Of a stretch of 64,000 nucleotides of DNA, positions 38,025 through 46,645 are shown piece by piece. The DNA comes from Elusimicrobiota bacterium. Lineage in GTDB: Bacteria > Elusimicrobiota > Elusimicrobia > FEN-1173. Numbering within the stretch: the first letter of the stretch is position 1; every line of letters starts with the position of its first letter. The stretch lies in assembly GCA_016721625.1 (NCBI GenBank), contig JADKHR010000001.1, forward strand, positions 310,001 to 374,000, read 5' to 3'. Below the pieces are notes generated by a model. It saw only the letters and a program-made list of their open reading frames with translations, had not been told where the DNA came from and ran no database searches. The position numbers and the translations under genes were made by a program.

Positions 38025-38873
38025 ATGAAAATAAAATGGTTTTGTTTATTGGGGATGTTTTGTGTCCTGTATGGGCAGAACAATTTGAGTGCGGAGACCA
38101 TTTCTTCAAGCTCCTGGAAAAACGACTGGACGTTCGCGGTGACCCCATATTTCTGGTTTGCCGATATCGGGGCCACGATTCAACATGGGAGCGCTGGGGG
38201 ATCGAAAGAAACAAACGTCAAGATCGGAACGGATGATTACCTCGACAATTTAAAAATGGCCTTTCCCCTGGCTTTGGAAGCGCGGGAGGGGCGTTGGTTC
38301 ATTCTTTCGGACTTTCTTTACATGCGGTTGGCGGATGAAAAAAGCAAAGTGGAGTCAACGGAATTTAATTCCGGCGGCCTCATCGAGGTGAGCGCTTCGT
38401 TGGATGCGGGAACCAACACCACGTTGGAGATGACTGGGTGGACTGTGCTTTCGGGGTATCAATGGATTGAATCCAATAAGGGATCCTTTGAACCGATGTT
38501 CGGGTTCCGCTATTTTGGAACACGCGCGGAAACGAACTGGAATTTGTCCGCCGCGATCAACGGTCCAGGCCCCGGGGATACATTTCAGAAATCCGGGAAT
38601 GCCATTGACCGGGAGACGCTCTGGGATATATTAATCGGATTCCGAGGAAAGGCGCGATTGGGACAGACTCCATTGTCCATCCCCTATTACCTCGATCTCG
38701 GAACCGGAGAAGCTGATTTTACCTGGCAGGCGATGGCGGGGCTCACTTATGCCTTTCATTGGGGAGAAATCTCGGCCACGTATCGCCAGCTTGAATATCA
38801 GACGAGCGGATCGAGTCTTTTGCAGGACCTGAGATTCAGTGGTCCATCGGTTGGCGTTTCCTTTCAATTTTAA
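38025..38873 (+). CDS. Outer-membrane protein, paralogue of the one at 14857
   Basis: A 282-residue product with a signal peptide (MKIKWFCLLGMFCVLYG) behind an AAGGAGGTTGT ribosome-binding site. The mature part opens WTFAVTPYFWFADIG, close to WRFDITPYFFAAGL of the protein at 14857, and ends with VGVSFQF. Strands such as LEMTGWTVLSGYQWIES fit a beta-barrel. Both family members have an Asp/Leu-rich turn (DYLDNLKMAFPLALEAREG and DILENLDAGFMGLIEAQRG). Function unknown. Confidence 0.75.
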   Translation: MKIKWFCLLGMFCVLYGQNNLSAETISSSSWKNDWTFAVTPYFWFADIGATIQHGSAGGSKETNVKIGTDDYLDNLKMAFPLALEAREGRWFILSDFLYMRLADEKSKVESTEFNSGGLIEVSASLDAGTNTTLEMTGWTVLSGYQWIESNKGSFEPMFGFRYFGTRAETNWNLSAAINGPGPGDTFQKSGNAIDRETLWDILIGFRGKARLGQTPLSIPYYLDLGTGEADFTWQAMAGLTYAFHWGEISATYRQLEYQTSGSSLLQDLRFSGPSVGVSFQF

Positions 38874-38904
38874 AAAAGCGGTTCAAAAAAAAACGAGGTG
38901 TTGT

Positions 38905-41120
38905 ATGAAAAAGATCATCTTTTTAATCTGGGCCTTCCTGTTCGCCACGCAGGCTGGCATGACGGCTCCGGCGCCGCAAAAACTAGACAAACCCAAACGC
39001 CTTCGCATCGGACTGGTTTTGAGCGGGGGCGGCGCGCGCGGCGCGGCCCACGTGGGAGTGATCAAGGTTTTGGAGGAACTACGGATCCCCGTGGATTTCA
39101 TTGCCGGAACCAGCATGGGGTCGGCAGTGGGCGGCTTGTACGCCTCTGGCCTCAATACAAAAGAGCTGGAAACGCTCTTTGCCAATTTTGATTGGAACGC
39201 GGCCTTCAATGATTCCCCGCCTCGACGCGAGCTCTCGTTTCGTCGCAAAAATGACGACCTGACCTTTTTGGTGAAAGCCCGCATCGGTGTTGGGGAAGGG
39301 GGAGCCAAACTTCCCTTGGGGTTCGTGGAGGGGCAGAACTTTGTGACGGAACTTCGAAAACTGTCCCACGTGACGGGTTCGGTGGCAAGTTTTGACGATC
39401 TTTCCATCCCGTTCCGCGCCATGGCGACGGATCTCGAAACAGGCAAATCGGTGGTGTTGGACAAAGGCGACTTGGTCAATGCCATCCGCGCCTCCATCGC
39501 CATTGCGCCCCTCTTCTCGCCCGTGGAAATCAACGGCCGGCTTTATGTGGATGGCGGCTATCTGAAAAACATTCCGGTCGATGTGGTTCAGAAAATGGGG
39601 GTGGATCGTCTCATCGTTGTGAATATCGGCACGCCTCTTTCAAAACGAAAAGACATCCACTCGGTTTTGGATGTGATTTCGCAGGTCGGTCGGCTCGGGG
39701 GCGAGGTGGCGGACGTCGAACAACTTTCCATGGTTGGAAAGGACGATTTGTTGATTCAGCCCGACTTGACGGGGCTCAGCTTTGTGGATTTCGGAAAGAT
39801 CCCCGAAATCATCAAACGCGGGGAAGACGCCGCGCGGGGCATGGCCAAAAAATTGGCCCAGTTTTCTCTCTCCGCGGAAGAATATAAAAACTGGCGGGAT
39901 TCTCTGGGAAAAACGCCGGAACTTCCCCGGGTGGACGGGATTGAGATCAAAAACGGAACCCGAATCTCCGACAGCGTTTTAAAACCCTTTGTGAGCCAGC
40001 CCCTGGGGGCGGCGCTGGATCCCGTCCGCATGCAGTCGGACCTGGCCCGGCTTTTCGGGCTGGGATATTTTGAGTGCATTGACTATCACTCCGAGAGCCG
40101 CGGGGACAAAAACATCGTGGTCATTGAGGCGCCTCGAAAAAGCTGGGGACCGGATTATTTAAAACTGGGTTTTAAAATGGCTGAAGATTTCAAAGGTCAC
40201 GGGGACTACGGGATCACGGCTCGGTATCAACGGACAGAACTCAATGAATTAGGCGCCGAACTTCAAGTCGACGGCAACGTGGGCCTGAATTCGGGGGTTT
40301 CCGCGGAACTCTATCAGCCCATCGGAAAAGTTCCCCGCCATTTAAGTTATGGGGCCCCCTATTTTATTTTCGTGAAAGGCTGGCTTCAACAAAACAACCA
40401 AGCCATCCTCGTCAATGAAGGCAACGAGTTGCCTTTCCGCGATCAACATTCCGGCGTGGGCGGCGGCGGGGGCGGAGTTTAGGCAATTGGGGCCAAATCC
40501 GATTGGGACTCGGGTGGGTGGATCAGAATTATCACACGCCCACGGCCCCGGATTATTTACTGAAATACAGTCAAGTGGAAGGGGTCGGCCAATTATCTTT
40601 CGATACGGTGGACGACGCCAGCTTTCCTCGCCATGGATTCTTGGGAGAAATCGGCGGTCGGATGACCGGAACGTCGGTGGGGGCTCCGGCGGCCGCGTCC
40701 ATGGGAAGCGTCAGCGCCATGGGGGCTTTTTCCAGCGAACGGCACACGGTCCGGCTGAAAGGGCAGTGGGCGAACAATTTCAATAACACCCAGGAAAACT
40801 CCTACCTTCAACGCTTGGGCGGGTTTCTTAACTTGGGAGGCTACAGCCAAAACAGCTTGATTGGAACAGAAAAAGCCCTGGCCCAAACTCAATATCTTTA
40901 CAAGGTCGGGGAGTTGGGCGGGAAACCGTTTTACGGGGGCGCGGCCGCGGAATGGGGCGGCGTGTGGAATGACGGCAACGAATTTGACGCCATCGAAGGG
41001 CTTTTTTCGGGAACCGTGATGGTCGGTCTCGACACCGGGATCGGCCCCGCCTACCTCGGTTATTCCAAAGGGGAAGGGAAAGCCAAAAGTGTCTATCTTT
41101 ACGTTGGGCAAGCGTTCTAG
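38905..41120 (+). CDS. Patatin-like autotransporter (type Vd-like), frameshifted
   Basis: A signal peptide (MKKIIFLIWAFLFATQAGMTA) precedes a patatin domain: the oxyanion loop is GGGARGAAH (residues 41-49), the nucleophile is Ser70 in GTSMG and the Asp is at 216 in VDGGYLKN. A POTRA-like segment (residues about 350-410: VDGIEIKNGTRISDSVLKPF) and a barrel (GLGWVDQNYH, AYLGYSKGEGKAKSVYLYVGQAF) follow. This domain order is that of type Vd autotransporters, which expose a phospholipase. The frame breaks in the G-rich run at about 40460-40480; the second frame reads RSLGNWGQIRLGLGW. The restored length is about 738 residues. GAGGTGTTGT precedes the ATG. Confidence 0.82.
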
Positions 41121-41136
41121 TCAGGGGGGGGGCCCT

Positions 41137-43857
41137 ATGAATTTTGAACAAACGCGGTTAGAAGAAGCCCGAACCAAAAAGGCGGACTGGAAAAAGTGGG
41201 GGCCTTACCTTAGCGAACGACAGTGGGGAACGGTGCGCGAAGATTACAGCGAACACGGCGATGCCTGGAGTTATTTTCCCCATGACCACGCCCGCTCGCG
41301 CGCCTATCGCTGGGGGGAAGATGGACTGGCCGGCATTTCTGACGAGAAACAAAATCTGTGTTTTTCCTTGGTCCTTTGGAACGGGAAAGATCCCATTTTA
41401 AAGGAACGACTTTTCGGCCTCACCGGGCCCGAGGGGAACCACGGGGAAGACGTGAAGGAATATTATTTTTACGTGGACTCCACGCCCACCCATTCCTACA
41501 TGAAATATCTTTACAAATATCCCCAGGCGGCCTACCCCTACGACAATCTCGTGTCCACCAACCGGGAACGCGGGCGGGGAAAACCGGAATACGAATTGCT
41601 GGACACCGGTGTGTTTGACAAAAACGCCTATTTCGATGTGTTTGTGGAATACGCCAAAGCCTCTCCCGATGACATGCTTATTCAAATCACGGTCCATAAC
41701 CGGGGCGCTCAATCCGCGACGCTCGAACTTTTGCCCACCCTCTGGTTTCGCAATGACTGGTCCTGGGGGGAGCCCGTCCCGCGCCCTTCTCTTCGTCAAG
41801 TGGCGCAGGATAAAACAGGGGGCGTGGTGGCCCTCTCCCACCGGGAATTGGGGGACCGTTATTTTTTCGCGGAAGGAAACACGGAACTTCTGTTCACCGA
41901 AAACGAAACCAACACGGCGCGGCTCGTCGGAACCCCCAACGCGACGCCTTACGTGAAAGACGCCTTCGACAACTATATCGTTCACGGGAAAAAAGAGGCG
42001 GTGAACCCGGCCAAGAAGGGAACGAAAGCCGCGGCCCGTTATTCTCTCACGGTGGGCGCCGGAAAATCTCAAACAGTGCGTCTCCGGCTCACGGACCATT
42101 TGGAGAAGGACATTAAGAAATCGCTGGCGACTCAGTTTGGGAAACCGTTTGAGACCGTGTTCAGTTCTCGACTCGAGGAAGCCGACGCGTTTTACGCGGA
42201 CGTGATTCCGTCGACGTTCAACCCTGACCAGGCTCTCGTCATGCGCCAAGCCTTGGCTGGCATGCTCTGGTCCAAACAATGGTTTTATTACGACGTCGGC
42301 AAGTGGCTGAAACAGCACGACATTAAACCGAACAAAGCGACCCGCAACGATCGTTGGGGCCACATGAAAAACGCCGACGTGCTTTCCATGCCGGACAAAT
42401 GGGAATACCCCTGGTACGCCGCCTGGGATCTCGCGTTTCACGTCACGGCCTTGGGGCTGGTGGACGGTGATTTCGGCAAAGAGCAATTGGAGCTCATGCT
42501 CAAGAACCGCTACCTCCACCCGAGCGGCCAGATCCCGGCCTACGAGTGGAATTTCGGTGACGTGAACCCCCCGGTCCATGCCTGGTCGACGATCTTCACG
42601 TATTTGGGGGAGAAGGCCGATCAAGGGAAAGGCGACTTGGCCTTTCTCGAACGGTCTTTCCACAAACTTCTGTTAAACTTCAACTGGTGGGTGAATCGGA
42701 AAGACCGAGCCGGGAACAACGCCTTCGAAGGCGGATTTTTGGGCCTGGACAACATCGGGGTCTTTGACCGATCCTCGGCTCTTCCGACCGGCGGCTATCT
42801 GGAACAAGCCGATGGCACCGCCTGGATGGCGCTCTTTTGTCAAAACATGGTCGAGATCAGCGTGGAACTCGCGTTAAATAATCCGGCCTATCTGAACCTC
42901 GTGTCGAAATTTATCGAGCATTTCCTCATGATCGCGTCGGGGATGATTCGGTCCAAAGAGGAATTCGGCATGTGGGACGAAGAGGACGGCTTCTTCTACG
43001 ACGTACTCAAGCTCCCTGACGGAAAGGCGGAGCGGCTAAAAGTACGTTCAATGGTGGGCCTCCTGCCTCTCTGCGCGGTGACGATCTTTGAACGGGACAT
43101 CCGCGCGAAATATCCCGAGATGCCAAAAATCCTCGGTGATTATCTCAAAGAACGTCCGGAACTGACCGCATTTATTCACGATTTCAAGAAACCGGGAGTC
43201 AACGAGCGGGTTCTGGGATCGATCCTGAACGAAACCAACTTACGCCGGGTGCTCCAGATCATGCTCGACGAAAAAGAGTTCTTGAGCGATTATGGAATTC
43301 GAGCGATTTCCCGCATTCACAAAGACAAACCCTATGTCTATCGGGTGGGCGACCAGGAGCATCGGGTGTCGTATCTTCCCGGCGAATCGGACAACGGCAT
43401 GTTCGGCGGGAATTCCAACTGGCGCGGCCCCATTTGGATGCCCGTCAACATCCTGATCCTGCGCGCACTCTTGCAATTTTACCTCTATTACGGCGATTCC
43501 TTCACCATTGAATGCCCGACAGGGTCCGGGAAAATGATGAACCTCTACGACGTGGCGAAAGAAATCGGTCGGCGGCTCACGAGCATTTTCCTCAAAGATA
43601 AAAACGGCCATCGCCCGGTGCATGGGACGGAACAGAAATTCCAGGAAGACCCTTTCTGGAAAGATTTTCCCTTGTTCTATGAATACTTCCATGGAGACAC
43701 CGGTCGAGGCGTTGGCGCCAGCCACCAGACGGGTTGGACCGGAGTCATCACGGTCGTCATGCATCTCTTTGAGACCGTGGAAGCCAATCGCGTGCTGGCG
43801 GAGGGCAAATCGAAAATGGTCGGCGCCAAGCGGAGCGCACCGCGCGCCGGAAAGTGA
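41137..43857 (+). CDS. GH63-like glucosidase (MGH1 type)
   Basis: A 906-residue cytoplasmic protein of the GH63-like family, with an (alpha/alpha)6-barrel C-terminal half. Conserved aromatic/acid clusters include WYAAWDLAFH, WNFGDVNPPVHAW, GGFLGLDNIGVFDRS, GMWDEEDGFFYDVL and NSNWRGPIWMP. The two general acid/base positions expected in the Asp-rich and Glu-rich motifs appear present but are not assigned exactly. The N-terminal half is beta-rich. Bacterial members remove glucose from glucosylated oligosaccharides. A GGGGGGG site precedes the ATG. It begins the sugar operon, followed by a GH13 enzyme. Confidence 0.85.
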   Translation: MNFEQTRLEEARTKKADWKKWGPYLSERQWGTVREDYSEHGDAWSYFPHDHARSRAYRWGEDGLAGISDEKQNLCFSLVLWNGKDPILKERLFGLTGPEGNHGEDVKEYYFYVDSTPTHSYMKYLYKYPQAAYPYDNLVSTNRERGRGKPEYELLDTGVFDKNAYFDVFVEYAKASPDDMLIQITVHNRGAQSATLELLPTLWFRNDWSWGEPVPRPSLRQVAQDKTGGVVALSHRELGDRYFFAEGNTELLFTENETNTARLVGTPNATPYVKDAFDNYIVHGKKEAVNPAKKGTKAAARYSLTVGAGKSQTVRLRLTDHLEKDIKKSLATQFGKPFETVFSSRLEEADAFYADVIPSTFNPDQALVMRQALAGMLWSKQWFYYDVGKWLKQHDIKPNKATRNDRWGHMKNADVLSMPDKWEYPWYAAWDLAFHVTALGLVDGDFGKEQLELMLKNRYLHPSGQIPAYEWNFGDVNPPVHAWSTIFTYLGEKADQGKGDLAFLERSFHKLLLNFNWWVNRKDRAGNNAFEGGFLGLDNIGVFDRSSALPTGGYLEQADGTAWMALFCQNMVEISVELALNNPAYLNLVSKFIEHFLMIASGMIRSKEEFGMWDEEDGFFYDVLKLPDGKAERLKVRSMVGLLPLCAVTIFERDIRAKYPEMPKILGDYLKERPELTAFIHDFKKPGVNERVLGSILNETNLRRVLQIMLDEKEFLSDYGIRAISRIHKDKPYVYRVGDQEHRVSYLPGESDNGMFGGNSNWRGPIWMPVNILILRALLQFYLYYGDSFTIECPTGSGKMMNLYDVAKEIGRRLTSIFLKDKNGHRPVHGTEQKFQEDPFWKDFPLFYEYFHGDTGRGVGASHQTGWTGVITVVMHLFETVEANRVLAEGKSKMVGAKRSAPRAGK

Positions 43858-43873
43858 AAACGACTCAGGTGTT

Positions 43874-43983
43874 TTTCCCTCTCCTCTTGGGAGAGGGAAA
43901 GGTGAGGGACTATTTTCCTGTCGAACAAGCAACTCAACCCCTCATCCGCCCCTCCGGGGCACCTTCTCCCAAGAGGAGAAGGT
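43874..43983. repeat. Dispersed palindromic repeat pair
   Basis: An 11-bp stem TTTCCCTCTCC/GGAGAGGGAAA with a 5-base loop lies at 43874-43900. A 9-bp stem ACCTTCTCC/GGAGAAGGT with a 5-base loop is at 43961-43983, preceded by CTCATCCGCCCCTCCGGGG. Related to the copies at 37.8 and 57.7 kb. The second stem ends 11 bases before the GH13 start codon and may form part of its leader. Confidence 0.85.
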
Positions 43984-43994
43984 GCTGAGATAAA

Positions 43995-45482
43995 ATGAGC
44001 CCACACTACCCATCTCTCTACCAAATCAACACCCGCGTCTGGCTGACGGAGCTGTCCCGGAAACTGGGACGACCCGCCACCCTGGACGACGTGCCGGACG
44101 CCGACCTAGACCACTGGAAGCAAATGGGGTTCGATTGGATCTGGTTTTTAAGCGTCTGGAAAACGGGGGCGAAGGGCCGCGACGTCTCTCGCTTGGAACC
44201 GGGATGGCGAAAAGAGTTTTTAGAAACCCTCCCCGACCTTCGCGAGGAGGACATCGGCGGGTCTGGGTTCGCCATCACCGGTTACACGGTCCATCCGGAT
44301 TTGGGGGGGGGAGAGGCCCTGGCCCGGCTGAGGGAGCGTTTGCAAAAGCGCGGGTTGAAGCTGATGCTGGATTTTGTCCCCAACCACATGGGCCTCGACC
44401 ACCCGTGGATCGACGAACACCCGGACTATTTTATTCCGGGGACCGAAGCGGACGTGAAGGGCGCGCCGCAAAACTTCACCCGCCTTAAAACGCGGCGGGG
44501 CGAAGAGATTTTTGCCTATGGACGGGACCCGTATTTCGCCGGTTGGCCCGACACCCTCCAATTGAATTACGCCAACCCCGCCACCCAGGACGCCATGATC
44601 GCCGAGCTGGTCAACATCGCCCGGCAATGCGATGGCGTGCGGTGCGACATGGCCATGTTGGTCCTGCCGGACATTTTCGAGCGCACCTGGGGGAGGCGTT
44701 CGCCTCCTTTTTGGACAAAGGCGACCCAAACCGTTCGGGCCCAAAATCCAACATTCTGTTTCATGGCGGAAGTGTATTGGGACATGGAATGGACGTTACA
44801 GCAACAAGGGTTCGATTACGCTTATGACAAACGCTTATACGACCGATTGCGCGAGGGACACGCGCGACCCGTGCGGGAACATCTCATGGCAGAGATCGGT
44901 TATCAAAATAAGTTGGCGCGCTTTTTGGAAAATCACGACGAACCCCGCGCCGCCGCGACCTTTGAACCGGCCCAACATCAAGCCGCGGCGATCATCACGT
45001 TTCTGTCCCCCGGCCTCCGGTTTTTCCATCAGGGGGAATTTGAAGGCCGCAAAAAACGGATCTCTCCGCACCTGGTTCGAGGGCCGGCGGAACCGATCAA
45101 TGAATCGATTCGTGGATTTTATGAAAAACTGTTGGCTGTTCTACGAGACCCGGTTGTGCGCGAGGGCCAATGGCGCCTACTGGAATGTCGTTCCGCGGTG
45201 GACGGCAACGGTTCCTGGGACTCTTTTCTGGTGTTTCTCTGGGAATGGGATGGAGGAAAACGCCTCCTTGTGACGATAAATTATGCGGCCCACTCAAGCC
45301 AGTGTTTCGTTCCGCTTCCCTTGCCGGACGTGGCCCGTCACTCGGTCCGGCTGAAAGACAAAATGAGCCCCGCCTGTTACGATCGATCGGGAGGTGACCT
45401 CCTGTCTCAAGGCTTATTTCTTGACCTCCCTCCGTGGGGATATCATGTTTTTGATGTAATAAAAAAAGAGGTAAAACTATGA
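43995..45482 (+). CDS. GH13 alpha-amylase-family enzyme
   Basis: A 495-residue cytoplasmic protein. All four GH13 regions can be seen: DFVPNH (I), GVRCDMA with the nucleophile Asp (II), FMAEVYW with the acid Glu (III) and FLENHDEPR with the stabilising Asp (IV). The C-terminal 100 residues form a beta-domain (LLVTINYAAHSSQCFV). No signal peptide. It probably hydrolyses or transfers alpha-glucosidic bonds; trehalose or short alpha-glucans are candidates, given the glucosidase upstream and the glucose dehydrogenase that overlaps its stop as ATGA. Confidence 0.88.
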   Translation: MSPHYPSLYQINTRVWLTELSRKLGRPATLDDVPDADLDHWKQMGFDWIWFLSVWKTGAKGRDVSRLEPGWRKEFLETLPDLREEDIGGSGFAITGYTVHPDLGGGEALARLRERLQKRGLKLMLDFVPNHMGLDHPWIDEHPDYFIPGTEADVKGAPQNFTRLKTRRGEEIFAYGRDPYFAGWPDTLQLNYANPATQDAMIAELVNIARQCDGVRCDMAMLVLPDIFERTWGRRSPPFWTKATQTVRAQNPTFCFMAEVYWDMEWTLQQQGFDYAYDKRLYDRLREGHARPVREHLMAEIGYQNKLARFLENHDEPRAAATFEPAQHQAAAIITFLSPGLRFFHQGEFEGRKKRISPHLVRGPAEPINESIRGFYEKLLAVLRDPVVREGQWRLLECRSAVDGNGSWDSFLVFLWEWDGGKRLLVTINYAAHSSQCFVPLPLPDVARHSVRLKDKMSPACYDRSGGDLLSQGLFLDLPPWGYHVFDVIKKEVKL

Positions 45483-46528
45483 AAGCCATTACCGTTGAAC
45501 CCAAAAAAGTCGGAAGCGCCCGGTTGGAAGAAGTCGCCGAACCGGATGCGCGTGAAGGCTCGGTGCTGGTGGAAGCCATCGCGGTGGGCGTGTGCGGGAC
45601 CGACGTGGAAATTGCCGAGGGAAAATACGGCTGGGCCCCGCCGGAACAATCCCGCTTGGTGTTGGGCCATGAATCTTTGGGGCGGGTCATCGATCCCGGC
45701 CCCAGGAGCGGTCTCAAAAAAGGCGACCTGGTGGTGGGCATCGTTCGACGACCCGACCCCGTTCCTTGCCCCAATTGCGCCGTGGGCGAATGGGACATGT
45801 GCCGAAACGGGCAGTACACGGAACGGGGAATCAAACAAATTAACGGGTTCATGTCGGAACGGTGGCGGATTGAACCGGAATACACCATTAAGCTCGACCC
45901 GACGTTGGGGCTCCTCGGCGTGTTGTTAGAACCCACCACGGTGGTCACGAAAGCCTGGGAAATGGCTCTCGCCATGGGCCAGCGCTTTTTCTGGGAACCG
46001 CGGAAAGTTTTGGTGACCGGCGCCGGCCCCATTGGTCTTTTGGCCGCCATGATCGGGGTCCAGCGCGGGCTGGAGGTCCATGTGTTGGATCGTGTGAATT
46101 CCGGTCCCAAGCCAGAATTGGTCAAGGCCCTGGGGGCCACCTATCACTCCGGCTCAGCCGCCGATATCGACTTCGAAGTGGATATCGTTATTGAGTGCAC
46201 CGGGGTGGGACAGGTCATTGGGGACTCCATGCTGAAATTGGGGGCCGGGGGTGTGTTTTGTTTTACGGGCGTGGGAACCGGTGGGATCCGTTCCCGAGTG
46301 AGCGTGGCCGACGCGGGGGCCCTCTGGGTTCTGAAAAACCTTGCGCTTGTGGGAAGCGTCAACGCGAATAAACGCCACTGGTACAAAGGGGGAGAAGCCC
46401 TGGCCAAAGCGGACCGCGCATGGCTGGCCAAGCTCATCACCCGATCGGAAACCCCCGCCAATTTCCAAAAAGCCTTCGACCGAAAACCCGACGACATCAA
46501 AGTCGTCATCCAATTCGCCCAAGCGTGA
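45479..46528 (+). CDS. Zinc-dependent glucose 1-dehydrogenase
   Basis: A 349-residue medium-chain dehydrogenase. Catalytic zinc ligands are in VGVCGTDVEI and LVLGHESLGRV. The lobe with structural cysteines reads CPNCAVGEWDMC, and VLVTGAGPIGLLAAMIG is the dinucleotide-binding motif. It matches bacterial/archaeal glucose dehydrogenases that oxidise glucose to gluconolactone with NAD(P). Its start overlaps the GH13 stop by 4 bases (ATGA). The next gene encodes a lactonase, so glucose released by the two glycosidases may be oxidised to gluconate here. Confidence 0.87.
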   Translation: MKAITVEPKKVGSARLEEVAEPDAREGSVLVEAIAVGVCGTDVEIAEGKYGWAPPEQSRLVLGHESLGRVIDPGPRSGLKKGDLVVGIVRRPDPVPCPNCAVGEWDMCRNGQYTERGIKQINGFMSERWRIEPEYTIKLDPTLGLLGVLLEPTTVVTKAWEMALAMGQRFFWEPRKVLVTGAGPIGLLAAMIGVQRGLEVHVLDRVNSGPKPELVKALGATYHSGSAADIDFEVDIVIECTGVGQVIGDSMLKLGAGGVFCFTGVGTGGIRSRVSVADAGALWVLKNLALVGSVNANKRHWYKGGEALAKADRAWLAKLITRSETPANFQKAFDRKPDDIKVVIQFAQA

Positions 46529-46543
46529 GCCTTTTTAGCGGTT

Positions 46544-46615
46544 TCCCTCTCCCGCTTGCGGCTCATCGCAGAGCTCTGGGCACCTGGGGCGCCAGGGGCG
46601 CTGATGCGGGAGAGG
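46544..46615. repeat. Long stem-loop repeat related to the palindromic family
   Basis: CCCTCTCCCGC (46544-46554) pairs with GCGGGAGAGG (46606-46615) around an inner G/C-rich segment containing GCATC/GATGC-like and GGGGCGCC elements. It resembles the second element at 37.9 kb. It separates the glucose dehydrogenase from the lactonase gene and could attenuate transcription. Confidence 0.6.
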
Positions 46616-46645
46616 TGATTGTCTTGCGCAGGACGATCAAACACG

